From contig JAPQWV010000759.1 of NCBI GenBank assembly GCA_027422505.1, positions 176,001-240,000 of the forward strand: a stretch of 64,000 bases of DNA. Direction: 5' to 3'. The notes beneath the pieces were generated by a model that saw nothing but the letters and a program-made list of their open reading frames with translations, was not told the DNA's origin and ran no database searches. The translations under genes and the position numbers were made by a program. Below are positions 1 through 11,272 of the stretch, one piece after another (position 1 is the stretch's first letter; each line of letters opens with the position of its first letter). The DNA comes from Craterostigma plantagineum. Taxonomy: Eukaryota > Streptophyta > Magnoliopsida > Lamiales > Linderniaceae.

Positions 1-359
1 TCTATCTCATACGATCGGTATTGCGGGACAAACGAGTAGCGATTGTCTTACGAAAATTTACATTGACTGAGATTCAAGATGACTGGATAGGATTGCACGG
101 AGCATAGGAATTATTTGTACTGACCATGTGCTTGGTCACTCGTCGTCAATTGATCTTTATCTCATCTATTTTATTTGCGTTTATTATATATTTGCATTGT
201 GATCTCTTTTATCAAATCATCAAATATAAGTATAAATTAGAATTAGAATAATTACCTTAGAATTAATCAAGCTGTTATTGTAGATTGATACTCGGATCGT
301 CCGTTTTACTACTTGCACGACCTATCGTATACTTGCTAATAATCGAGCTTGCATATTTT
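1..359 (+). mobile_element. 3' portion of an LTR, Athila-like Ty3/gypsy element (left-truncated by window)
   Basis: About the first 330 bases recur in reverse complement at about 2637-2965, inside a solo LTR of the same family. The copy here is followed by a degenerate primer-binding site and a broken Athila-like gag, so it should be the 3' end of the 5' LTR. The exact 3' boundary (about 359) is inferred from the primer-site remnant, and the two copies diverge in their last ~40 bases. The family call rests mainly on the gag remnant downstream. Confidence 0.6.
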
Positions 360-380
360 TTGCCAGTGACAGCGGTATTA
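360..380 (+). other. Degenerate primer-binding site, tRNA-Asp type
   Basis: The stretch ttgccagtgacagcgg looks like a decayed form of the TGGCGCCGTTGCCGGGG primer site used by plant Athila/Calypso elements, which is complementary to the 3' end of tRNA-Asp. It lies at the expected place between LTR and gag. Many mismatches make this an inference from position plus partial similarity. Confidence 0.4.
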
Positions 381-559
381 TTAGTTTTGGGATTTATTCT
401 AGTTTCACTTTAGATTCTTTTATGGTTATGACTATTATTATTTTTTGTTTTATTATTATTATTTAATTGGATTCACTTACTTCGATTTTTATTTCTTTCG
501 CATGAATTTTGTGAATGACATGAAGCTCAAGGAAAGAATCAATACTATTTGACGTAGAA

Positions 560-1719
560 ATTGAAGCAACTTGCCGACGCAACAATCGAAACTGACAAAG
601 GATGGAGAATCAAGAACAAGATGACGTTCCTCCACGACCCACTTCACTTAGTTGAGCATTTCCAGGACCTTTCGATGACAACGACCCAATTGTTATCCCC
701 GTGGAATCAAATAATTATTTCGACATCAAACCTATTACTATACAGACATTAATAAGTTCAACACAATTTCAGGAGCTAACAAAGGATGCAAATTCTCATA
801 TTCTGAAATTCACTCAAATTTGCAAAACTGGTAAGTATCATGGAGTCCCTACAGAAGTGATAAAATTGGCATTTCCCCTTCGTTGACAGCTAAAGCTTCG
901 GAATGGTTCTAATCACTGCCACATGCATCTATCACTAGTTGGGAGGTGTTTCCTTGGCAAATATTACCCGTTGTCAAGGACAAGTGAGATTAGGGGCAAG
1001 TAGTAAATTTTAAACACGGCGGAAAATCTGCGAGTGATGCGCGAACCACATCATATACCATTCTCATCCAGATGCAATTGTTTTTCTTTGGACGTCGCAC
1101 GCAAAACAAGCGCATTATCGACGAAGAATGCAATAGGAACTTCATGGAGCTCGATGCTGTAGATGCATTTACAGCTATCGAGACGATCGCGTCCTACCTA
1201 GCAAGATACATAGTGCACAATTTGGACCTAAAGACGTCAGTCGTGCACGAGATAAGTAGCTCGTTAAAGGCACAATTTGAAACTCTAGATAAAATGTTTG
1301 ACCAGATGCAAACCAAGAATCCCAAGGGAGTCAACCAGATCCATACGAGTCAAGGGAACTTCTACTCGAACACGTACAACTCAGGTTGGTGGAATCATCC
1401 ATCCTAGGCAAACTCGCACTACGAACCGCCACAAAAGCTAAAAGTCGACTGGGAAGTAGCCTTAGTAAAGATAGTGGTAGTTCAAGGCGATCAAAATTGA
1501 AAAATAGAAAAGAGATTCCAGGGCCTAGAATGCAAAGTTGAGGAAATTTCAAAGACATACATAAGGGAATAAAAGGTTTAGCTATTTAAGTGGGGCATCT
1601 TTCAAGTATGGTGTCGGAGCGCAAGCCAGGCACACTTCCGAGCAACACCAAAAAGAACCCTCGATAGTACGCAAATGCAATTGAACTGAGAAGTGGAAAG
1701 ACATTTGAATCGTTCCAAG
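560..1719 (+). pseudogene. Athila-like Ty3/gypsy gag, multiply broken
   Basis: Gag forms the particle that packages retroelement RNA. Conserved Athila gag landmarks appear in order but in different frames. First comes a segment with FDIKPITIQTL followed by QFQEL and a HILKFTQIC stretch (about 701-885). Next, remnants of the conserved WLxSLP and SITTWE motifs lie at about 900-945. An AFTAIETIASYLARY helix follows at about 1165-1210. Finally NAIELRSGKTFE (about 1674-1709) matches the Athila NAIxLRSGKxLE signature that precedes protease. Several stops and frameshifts show a dead copy. The reading is cut at 1719 by an hAT insertion. Confidence 0.65.
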
Positions 1720-2553
1720 CAATGTTGTAAAATTCGCTAGGCGCTAGTCGGGTGCCTGGAAGGGGCCTAGGCCTAGACGGCCTAGGCGGGGCCTAGGCCT
1801 AGACGGCCTAGGCGGGGCCTAGGCTGTTTCTTGGCAGAAATTAGTCTGTATATCGATTTTTTTCATTATTATTTTTCTATAGATCAAATATACCTATGTT
1901 ATAATTTTTTTAAAACTTTCTAAATAAATATGTCAATTCCAACAATGCAATAAACTAGAATAATATAATAATGATGATTTATGGATGATGTTTAATAAAG
2001 TTATCCTATTTTTAATATTAGTTTATATATTTTTTATATTTCCTTTCAATATTTAAGTTTACGTAAGTATTATCTCACTTTATTATTTTTTGTACTTCAA
2101 TTTATATATGTTAGTTCAATATTTCGATTTTAATATGTTTTAATTCAGTTAGAATTTTCTATTTCAGTTTTAATGTTTTTTACATCGGTCAAAGAGAGCT
2201 TGTATCAAACGAATTTTATCTTATCCCACGAAGGATGGGTTGTATAAAGAAAGCCAATTTACTTTCTATATAAACCATGCCACACAACTTTGAATCTCTC
2301 AAGTGTTTGCCTAATAAATTTGGGTCATTGACTACTTATGCGGGCATTTCATTAAGTTAAATTTTTATATATTCATTTTTTAATAACTATTAATCGGCCG
2401 ATTAACCAACTAATCGTCCTATTAGTCGGAATGATCGGCCGATTAATAGTGGTGCCGAATAATTGCCCGTTTAGGCTGTTTTCACCACGGGGAGGGCCGA
2501 CCAGCGCCTAGGCGCCGCCTAAGCGGCCGCCTAGGCCATTTTTTACAACACTG
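1720..2553. mobile_element. Non-autonomous hAT-like element, 834 bp, in the Athila gag
   Basis: The left end reads CAATGTTGTAAAA and the right end, reverse-complemented, CAGTGTTGTAAAA, forming terminal inverted repeats. GC-rich CCTAGGC motifs sit just inside both ends. Flanks are gttccaag (1712-1719) and actccaag (2554-2561), an 8-bp target duplication with two mismatches, as expected for hAT. The interior is AT-rich with short GGCCGATTAA palindromes near 2390-2450. No transposase is seen, so it would have depended on an autonomous relative. Confidence 0.7.
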
Positions 2554-2614
2554 ACTCCAAGAGACCTCCAAGGTAAGTGACTCCCAAGGCAATGACCTTC
2601 AAAAGTAAGGACGT
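2554..2614 (+). repeat. Left part of a GACGTCCAAGGTAAGTGAC-type degenerate tandem repeat
   Basis: This is the same ~20-bp unit as at 4401-4680, for example ccaaggtaagtgactccc. The two stretches were one array before the solo LTR at 2615-4400 inserted, as shown by the GACGT duplication at its edges. Confidence 0.7.
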
Positions 2615-4400
2615 TGACAGGTTCATAGCCAGTGTAATAGGTCGTGGAAGTAGTAAAACGGACTAAGTCTGAGTATCGATCCACGAAGACAGCTCGATTA
2701 ATTCTAAGATATTAATTCTAATTGTAATTTAGACTAAAGAAATTTTTATAGTTTTGATGATTTGATATAAGAAATAATAATGCAAATATAAACAAAATGC
2801 GAATAAAATAGATGAGATAAAAATCAATTGATGAAGAGCGACCAAGGCAACATGCTCAACACAAATAATTCCTACGTCTAAATGCAGTCTACCTTATCTA
2901 ACCATCATGAATCTCCGACAAGGTAACACTTCGTAGGACAATCGCTACTCGTTTGTTCCGCAATAACGATCCTACTAGAGAACCAACCCGTGTGTCTATA
3001 GGATTGTAGTTTCTACGCACGCATTCAATCTCTATGAAATTTCCCGAGCTGAATCGCTTTCAGCGCATAACAATTCGGAAATCATGCATACGAAATCGAA
3101 TTCCATATCTGGTCGATTTTACGTAGTGATGCTCGATGTTATCGTTCTAACGGTCTAATCACTTTGTCCTTTTCATAAACCAATCAATAATCATGGTGAT
3201 AAGGCATAATTAATCATTAAACTCAAGGGGCTTTTTCATTTCAGGCCCCTACATAAGTATCATTAGGATTCAGACCCTCTTGGAAAAAAATTAGTTTTAA
3301 GGACCCATTTTATGAAGTACCACTTTATTACTCTTACATACCAGTATGTTGAAATTCTATACCACAAAACCATAATCCGGTACCAGTTTATAATCATCTG
3401 ATACCAGTTTATTTTATGCAGTACCACTTTATTGCTCTTACATACCAGTATGTGAATGTTTGTAACACAAAACGATCATTCTATACCGGTTCATATTTCT
3501 TTCATACCACTTTTTACACCATACAAAATAGGTCCTTTAACCTAAAAATTTCTCAAACAGGGCCTGAATTCGAAATCAAACCCTTAATAGGGCCTGATTT
3601 CGAATTGACCCTAAACTCAAACTAGAAACACGTAACTCTTTCACACGATCAAATAAGATAAGAAAACATTAATACACAGTCACTATTCGGCCTATCATGG
3701 CCTTAATCACAAAATACCTAAGCTAGCATATTAATAAAATAAAAACGCCAAATATTCAATGGAGACATAGTAGAGAAAAATAATATAAAACTTTGCTAGC
3801 AACGTCATGGCATGCTCAATTATCTCTTAACCTAGCCATGTTAGGCTCTTTAACCATTGTAGCTCCTATCACGATGAACGAACCACGTCTTGTTCCCTCG
3901 CAAGCCTCGCAAGCCGTCAATCTTCTTCTATGGCCGCAGCTCTCCTTTTTATTTCCAACCGTATGTCTCCCTTTCTTCATAACTGCCGCATGTATATAAG
4001 TAATTGAGGACAGTCGACTTAATCTTCCAAGTTTGAAAATCCCTTCTTAATGTTTGACTATTTTTTTATTTTTTGAATATTTGCCTTTACTCATGTGTGA
4101 TCCTTGTCCTAAAGTAACCTCCTCACTACTTGCTCTTTATGTCATATAGCCAAAATAATAAAAAGTCTGGTAAATTTGCAAGGTTGTCCCAAATAATGTA
4201 GAAAATTGCAAGAAGATCCCCTAAGATTCAAATCATTCCAAAAGTGGTCTTATTTTTCCTTTGTCGATCTCGTTTGCTCGGACATCTATCAAAAAATAAA
4301 TATAAACATAAATATAGGATATTCGAGGAAATTGTAGGTAAATAACGATCGAAAATGCACTTTTACAGGTAAAGAAATTACGTAAAAACCTAATTTATCA
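2615..4400 (-). mobile_element. Solo LTR of the Athila-like family, antisense, TSD GACGT
   Basis: It begins TGACAGG and ends TTATCA (TG...CA) and is flanked by GACGT at 2610-2614 and 4401-4405, the 5-bp duplication expected of an LTR element. On the minus strand its 3' half matches window bases 1-330. No gag-pol is present, so it is read as the product of recombination between two LTRs. A 385-bp MITE sits inside it. Without the MITE the LTR is about 1.39 kb. Confidence 0.8.
3227..3611. mobile_element. MULE-type MITE, 385 bp, exact 9-bp TSD
   Basis: Imperfect terminal inverted repeats (GGGGC...TTTCAGGCCC and GGGTC...AATCAGGCCC, about 15 of 22 positions) are flanked by the identical 9-mer TAAACTCAA (3218-3226 and 3612-3620). 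A 9-bp duplication is the Mutator signature. The interior holds two ~35-bp copies of a taccactttattNctcttacataccagtatg-like unit about 100 bp apart. No coding capacity. Confidence 0.8.
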
Positions 4401-4680
4401 GACGTCCAAGGTAAGTGGCCTCTAAAGGAATGACCTCTAAATGTAAGGACGTCCAAGGTAAGTGACTCCCAAAGTAACGACCTCCAAAGGTAAGGACGTC
4501 CAAGGCAGTGACCTCCACGGCATGTGACTCCCGGAACGACCTCCAACGGTAATAACATCGAAGGTAAGTGACCTCTAAGGGAAGGACCTATAAAGCAATG
4601 ACGTCCACGACAATTTACCTCCCAGGCAAGTGACCTGCAGGCCAAGTGACCCAAAGGCGGACCAGGTCGAGGCACCTTAG
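4401..4680 (+). repeat. Degenerate tandem repeat with ~20-bp GACGTCCAAGGTAAGTGACCTCC unit
   Basis: About a dozen imperfect copies of (GACGT)CCAAGGTAAGTGACCTCC run through this stretch, then grade into a GGCCGAGG-type repeat. It continues 2554-2614 across the solo LTR. It lies where the Athila-like coding region between gag and protease would be, so it may be a degenerate repetitive linker; that role is inference. Confidence 0.65.
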
Positions 4681-5378
4681 CCGAATCAGCCGAGGCCATC
4701 CCGGCCAGGCCGAAGTGAAAGCTGATCCAATCGAAGCAACCCCGACCAGGGCCGAGACAACATGGCCGAACCCACACCGGCCGAGGCTGACACTCGTTGC
4801 TGAAGGCGACCAGGCCTAAGGGAAGTCATGCCTAGCCGTGGCCACAGAAATTGAGTGGAAGTAATCACAGCCGAACCAACCAAGGTCGAGGACAAAGCAG
4901 CCATGGCCGATGCCGAGCGAACCAAGGCTATGGTGAAAGCAGCCACGGCCAAGGCCGAGCAATCATGGCCGAGACCGAGGCAATCATGGCTGAGGCTGAG
5001 ACAACCGAGGCCGAGGTCGAAGCAGCCATGGCCGTTATCGAGGCAACTCTAGTCGAGGCCGAGGCTACCTTGATCAATGACAAGCTATTCGAGGCACTCC
5101 TCCGACTTAACCATCCAGTAAGGGTCTAACTGATTCCTACTTTTGTGGGGAGGTCAACGAAAGAAGAGACATTAGGGACAGATTCACATTTAAAACCAAC
5201 TGAGGAAGATATTTTCGGCAGGAGCGAAGACCCTCCTGACCTCGGGAGGAAGAAAACCGGCCTCACCCCCTCAATTTGGGTACTTTATGGGACAACCCTC
5301 AGAGTTCAAGCGAAGTCCATGGAGGAAGTTCGACGAAGGGTGACCTGAACATTTTTCTAGCATAATCAGTATGTAACC
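4681..5378 (+). repeat. GGCCGAGG-rich repeat with short repetitive frames, then remnant retroelement sequence
   Basis: Between 4681 and about 5075 the sequence is built from short variants of GGCCGAGGCCGA and GCAGCCATGGCCGA. In two plus-strand frames these encode Ala/Glu-rich repetitive peptides (for example AIMAEAETTEAEVEAAMAV). These frames are products of the repeat, not evidence of a gene. About 5140-5345 has a short open stretch with KEETLGTDSH and VLYGTTLRV that I cannot assign. It is probably non-coding or decayed interior of the Athila-like element. Confidence 0.5.
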
Positions 5379-5383
5379 TATCA

Positions 5384-5672
5384 GTGAATAAGGTTTAGGA
5401 CTCAACCATGTCATATGCTAATCGTCATTGTTATTGAAACCTGCTAAGTTTACAATTACGAATAAGGTTTAGGACTCGGACATTCTCTTTTTCTTTATCG
5501 TCATTGTTATGTGATAACTTGGTATGTAGACAAGTGAAGAATAAGGTTTAATTAGGACTCGGGCATCTCATACGCTAATCGTCACTGTTATGTGACCTTC
5601 TAATAGACAAGTGAAGGCAAGGTTTAGGTTCGAGCATTTCTCATGTTTATCCTCTTTGTTATGTATCCTGAT
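5384..5672 (+). repeat. Four ~75-bp tandem repeat units (aataaggtttaggactcg)
   Basis: The phrase aataaggtttaggactc recurs at about 5385, 5460 and 5540, with a decayed copy at 5611. Each is followed by a gctaatcgtcattgttatgtgac-like block. The units are diverged from one another. The position suggests a 3' non-coding part of the Athila-like element. Confidence 0.7.
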
Positions 5673-5674
5673 AT

Positions 5675-5848
5675 CAATGTTGTAAAATTCGTGAGGTGCT
5701 ATTCGGGCGCCGAGGAGGGGCCTAGCGCCCGGCTAGGCGGGACCTAGGCGGTTTCTAAAATAATGTTGGACGAAGTTATCCTATTTTTTTTTTAGTTTAT
5801 ATATATTTTATTTAATATTTTTTGCACATATAACAAACTTTCTTAGTT
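5675..5848. mobile_element. Left end of a second copy of the CAATGTTGTAAAA hAT family
   Basis: It starts CAATGTTGTAAAATTCG, then has CCTAGG-type GC-rich motifs, then gaagttatcctatttt and agtttatatat blocks. These match the left end and interior of the element at 1720-2553 in the same order. It is interrupted at 5849 by a MULE. Sequence after the MULE (11363-11850) may be its continuation, but no right terminus was found. Confidence 0.6.
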
Positions 5849-6564
5849 GGAAAATCTACACATGAATCCCTACACCCCAAACTATTCATCAACTAACTCT
5901 CCATTCCAATTCATTTATCATCAAACTCCCCATTTCAAACAATCAACTCACATAGCTACCTAATGGACAATTTTAGCCTTATAAAAACAACAATATTACT
6001 AAAAAACCATTGAACACCCAAACCCATCTCTTTCACTTTCGAATAAGGATGAGAATGATAGAATGGAGCGAAGAATGTTAGAACGAGGCAGAGAACGATA
6101 GAACGAGGTAGAGCACGACACAGAGAACGAGACGAGACAGAGAACGAGATGAGACAGAGAGAGCAAGTTTTGGCTTTTTTTATTTTTCGCTTTTTTTGGC
6201 ATTTGGGGTTAATGTAGAGCTTAGGCTTTGATAGGTACATTTCTTCGAGGATTACATGTCGGGCAATGTTAATTTCTTTGATTAGTGCTTGAATTTGGGG
6301 ATTAGGGCTAAAATTAGAGTTTTATTTTTCGTTGTTCGATTTGGTTTTTTGATACTTTCAAAGTAGGGTTTCGAGACAGAGAACGAGCTGAAGGCTTTCA
6401 TTTTCCAACACATTTGTTGACCGAGAGAGAGACAGAGCAAGTTTCGACTGTAAGTTAATTGCTTGTTGTCTTGATACCGTATATTAATTGGATTGGTACT
6501 GTTTGTTCATTGTTTTTGGTAATGCATTACATAATTAATGGTACTGTAAGTTCATTATTTATTT

Positions 6565-6771
6565 ACGTACACAAGGGAGAATGAGGGCGTGGATTGCGGC
6601 GTACATGTTGCAATGTCCAAGGATAAATACATCGTCGGACCTACAGATCGTGGAAGGCATCTTGACGATGTCGAAGTCGAAGCATATTATTGCTCCATGG
6701 CGTCCACAATATTTAGAGATCCTATTCGTTTAATGTTCCACTTGTTTTTAATGATGTTCGTAAGATTTTAG
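6565..6771 (+). pseudogene. Fragment resembling a Ulp1 (C48) cysteine protease C-terminus
   Basis: A short open stretch starting before the first Met reads GENEGVDCGVHVAMSKD. D-C-G-V-x-V is the usual context of the catalytic cysteine in Ulp1/SENP SUMO proteases. The rest continues about 50 residues (HLDDVEVEAYYCSMAS) to a stop. Full-length Ulp1 domains are ~200 residues, and the His and Asp parts are absent. Plant MULEs are known to carry Ulp1-like domains, and that context is half of the argument. A chance resemblance is possible. Confidence 0.35.
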
Positions 6772-6889
6772 ACTTAAGACTGATATGTTGTTCTGAGGTT
6801 GAGGTTCTGTGACATGTTCTTAGAAATTTTTTATGTTGCTGAGGTTGAGGTTCTGCTTGAGACTTGTTTATACTCCAATTATTTTGATA

Positions 6890-7890
6890 ATACCTGAAAA
6901 ACGCTTGTAGTACCAATATACATATATTTGCATTACCTCTATATAGACGTTTGTGGTACCATATCATACGCTAGTGTAGTACCACGAGTATGTTACTCGT
7001 AGTATCTTTACCAGACCAAAAATAATTCGGATGGCGTCGAAAAATTCATACCCAAATTTGTAATACCAATACACATATATTTGTTGTACCAATTGGTAGA
7101 TATTTGTGGTACCGTAACGTTAGGTTGTGTAATATCATACGTAGATTACTTGTAGTATCTTCCCGTGCCATGTGTTAACTATCGAAGCTCCTACCTTAAT
7201 TTATAGTACCAATATGCATATGTTTGCAGTACCAATAGATAGATGTCCGTGGTACCATATCGTTAGCTATTGTAGTACCATATTAGGTTACTTGAAGTAT
7301 CTTACCGTACCGTGTGTTTTAAATATCAAAACTCATACCCTAACTTGTACTATCAATATACATCTATCTGACGTATCGATGTATAGAAGTTTTTGATACC
7401 AAATCATACGCGGTTGTAGTACCACGAGTAGGTTACTTGTAGTATTACTAGACCAAAATAATTTGGATGGCATCGAAAACTTTATACCCAAATTTGCAGT
7501 ACCAATATACAAATATTTCTAGTACCAATTGATATATTATGGTACCATATCGTTAGCTAGTCTAATACCATACGTATGTTACTTGTAGTATCTTCCCATA
7601 CCATGTGTTTTAACTGTCGAAACTCCTATCCTAACTTGTAGTACCAATATACATATATTTGCAGTGTCAATATATAGATGTTCGCGGTACCATATCGTTA
7701 GCTCGTGTAGTACCATACGTAGGTTACTTGTAGTATCTTCCCGTACCATGTGTTTTAACTATCGAAATTCATACCCTAACTTGTAGTGCCGGTATACATA
7801 TATTTGCATTACCCATATATAGATGTTTGTGGCACCATACTATAAGCTAGTGTGGTACCACGAGTAGGTTACTTGTAGTATCATTTTCGT
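6890..7890. repeat. ~145-bp tandem repeats built on a TAGTACCAATATACATATATTTG motif
   Basis: The phrase gttacttgtagtatc (or close variants) recurs at about 6992, 7147, 7296, 7433, 7578, 7729 and 7870, a period of about 135-155 bp. Each unit contains several TAGTACCA-type words about 25 bp apart, plus a cgaaactcctaccctaacttg block. There is no coding capacity. Small open frames here are chance. Confidence 0.8.
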
Positions 7891-10140
7891 ACCACGTTTT
7901 TAATTATAAAAAACACGTAGATTATTGTGCAAATAAGGCATGCTAACTTCCAAATTACGTCACATGATAGAATTAAACACACGATAACATAAAATATAAA
8001 CACTAACTTTCGATCGATAAAAAACATTGACTATGTAGTAAGATCTTCTTACTAGTATCATAATAAGTTGAAAGAAAGTTGGTGGTTTCAACGTAATAAT
8101 CCCTAATTCTAAATATTAACCCACCAATATTGATACCAAATCATCACTAAAGTATTTATAACTATGGTAACATAGTCCCATACCAAAAATAATTCGTACG
8201 GCGTCGAAAAATTCCTACCCAAATTTGTAGTACCAACACACATATGTTTGTAGTACCAACATATAGATGTTTGCGGTATCGTATCGTGAACTAGTGTAGT
8301 ACCTTACGTGGGTTACTTTTAGTACCTTTCCGTACCATGTGTAACTATCGAGACTCCTACCCTAAAAAATGCTTGTCGTACCAATATACAAATATTTGTA
8401 GTACCAACATATAGATGTTCCTAGTACCATAATATATTTTAGTGTAGTACCATGCGTAGGTTACTTGTAGTATCATTGTACCACGTTTTTAATTATCGAA
8501 AACACGTAGATTTTGTTCCAATAAGACATCGAACTTCCAAAATACGTCACATAATAGAATTAACACACGATAACATAAAATATAAACACTAACTTTCGAT
8601 CGATAGAAACCTTGACTATGTAGTAAGATATTCTTACTAGTATCATATTAAGTAGAAAGAAAGTTGGGTTTTCAACGAAATAATCTCTAATTCTAAATAT
8701 TAACCACCAATATTGATATCAAATCATCACTAAAGTATTTATAACTATGGTAACATAGTCCCGGATCAAAAATAATTCAGACAGCGTCGAAAAATTCCTA
8801 CCCAAATTTGTAGTACCAACTTACATATGTTTGTTGTACCAACATATAGATGTCTGCGGTACCGTATCTGAGCTAGTGTAGTACCATACGTAGGTTACTT
8901 GTAGTATCTTTCCGTACCATTTGTAACTATCGATACTCTTACCCTAAAAATGCTTGTAGTACCAATATATAGATGTTTGTAGTACCAATATATAGATGTT
9001 CGTAGTACCATAAGATATTCTAGTGTAGTACTATGTGTAGGTTACTTGTAGTATCATTTTCGTACCACGTTTTTAATTATCGAAAACACGTAGATTATTG
9101 TGCAAATAAGGCATGCTAACTTCCCGTCACATAATAGAATTAGACACACGGTAACATAAAATATAGACACTAACTTTCAATCGATCAAAAATCTTGACTA
9201 TGTAGTAAGATCTTCTTACTAGTATCATAATAAGTAGAAAAGAAAGTTTGGATTTTAACGTAATAATTCCTAATTCTAGTTGTTAACCCACCAATATCGA
9301 TATCACATCATCCGTAAGGTATTTATAACTATGGTAACATAGTCACGGACCAAAAATAATTCAGACGGCATCGAAACATTCCTACCCAAAATTTGAGTAC
9401 CTACATACATATATTTGTAGTACCAACAAATAGATGTTTGTGGTACCATATCGTACACCATACGTAAGTTACTTGTAGTATCTTTCCGCACCATGTGAAA
9501 CTATCGAGACTCCTACACTAAAAATACTTGTAGTACCAATATACAGATGTTTGTAGTACCAATATATAAATGTTCATTGTACCATAACATATGCTAGTGT
9601 AGTACCATGCGAGGTTACTTGTAGTATCATTTTCGTACCACATTTTTAATTATCGAAAACACGTAGATTATTTTGCAAATAAGGCATGTGAACTTCCAAA
9701 ATACGTCACATAATAGAATTAAACATACGGTAACATATAATATATACACTAACTTTCAGTCGATCAAAAATCTTGACTATGTAGTAAGATGTTCTTTCTA
9801 GAATCATAATAAGTAGAAATGAAAGTTGGGTTTTCAATGTAATAATCCGTAATTCTAAAATTTAACCCACAAATATTGATATCAAATCATCAGTAAAGTA
9901 TTTATAACTACGATAACAGTCACGGACCAAAATAACTCGGACGGCATCGAAAGGTTTGTACTATCACTATACATATGTTCGTAGTACCAATAGATAGATA
10001 GATGTCTTTCCGTACCACTAACTATCGAAACTCCTACCCTAACTTGTAGTCCCAATACACATGTATTTGTAGTACTAATATGTAGATGTTTGTGGTACCG
10101 TCTTATAAGCTAGTGTAGTACCATGAGTAGGTTGCAGTAT
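7887..10140. repeat. Higher-order tandem array, ~580-bp units containing the 145-bp repeat
   Basis: The marker gtagtaagat occurs at 8035, 8620, 9202 and 9781 (spacings 585, 582, 579), and the marker cacgtttttaattat at about 7890, 8480, 9063 and 9637. Each unit has one non-TACCA block (gtcacataatagaatta through catcactaaagtatttataacta) and about two 145-bp TACCA subunits. The last unit is truncated near 10140. This two-level organisation resembles satellite higher-order repeats, but here it lies inside a MULE. Confidence 0.8.
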
Positions 10141-10262
10141 TAATATCATTCATCCACCAACATATTAATATCAAACATATCAACAGTATTAATATCATTC
10201 ATCTACCAACACTCTTAATATCAAACATATAAGCAGTATTAATATCATTCATTCACCAACAT
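10138..10262. repeat. Three ~52-bp tandem units (cagtattaatatcattcat)
   Basis: The unit cagtattaatatcattcatccaccaaca...atatcaaacatat is repeated three times right after the higher-order array, the third copy partial. Non-coding. Confidence 0.75.
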
Positions 10263-10339
10263 CATAATCCAAATCAGATTGACAAAACAATCCGCCATAA
10301 CATATCGACAACATATCGACAAAAAGGATGTGTCAAACT

Positions 10340-11272
10340 ATCGGCAACATTACCACCGCCATTGGTTAAACGTGTCAGTCATTAAGCCATAGAAATCACG
10401 AATAGCAGCTTCTTTGCTCTGTAGGCTTTCAGTTGCCTCACCTCTCTTGCTCCACAACAGAGTTTCGTACAACGGAACCTGTTATAATTAAAACGACAAA
10501 CAATTACCATATGGTACTGCTAAAAAGCTTCAAAATGCACCTTATATAAGAAATATATCAGTACAATAAATCAATTTTGGTACAGCATATAAAAAATTGC
10601 TTTAACCAACAAATTAGCCAAATTTTAACCAAAAATTGATCTCCCTCGACACCAATAATATGCTAATGATAGAAATATAGGGGAGAATTTATTTTTTTAC
10701 CTCACGACACCCAAAATGCGAGACACCCACATCTCAATACCCAGTTTGAGTCATCTTTTGAAGGAACCAAAAGCTAATCACTCATATCTTGGGAAATAAA
10801 AAAGAGTCAATGGAAAATTACCTGACCACAACGACCTTGATTAATCGAATTGCCTTGAGAACTTTTAGCCATAAGTTCTTACCATCCTTCACCAAATGCT
10901 CTAACCTCGGCTTATCTGATTCCCTTTTCTTAATTGAAGCCCCTAACAAGAACTCACCATTGTTGCTCGGCGATGGTGACCCCAATTTCAGAAAAGCATC
11001 AATCCTCTCCACATCATCAACAATCACACCAGTTCTTCGTCGTCGATTTCCCCATATTTTCGCACTAACGGCACTAATTCGAGCTTTTCCTTGGCCAAAT
11101 AACACGACGCGTCCTCAAATCTGTAATCTGTAGGAATTGTAGAGGATGATTTAGGGTTTGGGGAAGAAATGACCGTTTTAAATTGATGGTTTAAAGAAGA
11201 AAAAGAGTTAAAAAAATAATAATTGAGGGGGAGAAACGTCATGGGGTACTGAGGTGTAAGATTGTTTTGCAA
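10340..11272 (-). pseudogene. Captured gene fragments of unknown identity near the right end of the MULE
   Basis: Two gene-like blocks lie on the minus strand, with splice-like borders. Block A (about 11272-10818) reads in two overlapping frames: YLAKEKLELVPLVRKYGEID, then after a shift DDVERIDAFLKLGSPSPS and PRLEHLVKDGKNLWLKVLKAI. It ends at a GGTCAG/GTAATT donor-like site. Block B (about 10480-10355) follows an AT-rich tract ending ATAACAG and reads VPLYETLLWSKRGEATESLQ, then DFYGLMTDTFNQ to a stop. Composition and borders suggest exons and an intron copied from a host gene, as in Pack-MULEs. I do not recognise the protein. The frame conflict in block A suggests at least one indel. Confidence 0.4.

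Noticed and set aside
4289..5129. Open frames of 60-160 codons on both strands, Ala/Glu-rich or Gly/Leu-rich
   Set aside because: They come from the GGCCGAGG and GACGTCC repeats; open on both strands at once, no domain.
6890..10140. CRISPR array or clustered regulatory sites in the TACCA repeats
   Set aside because: Repeats are nested, diverged and without spacers, and the array lies inside MULE termini.
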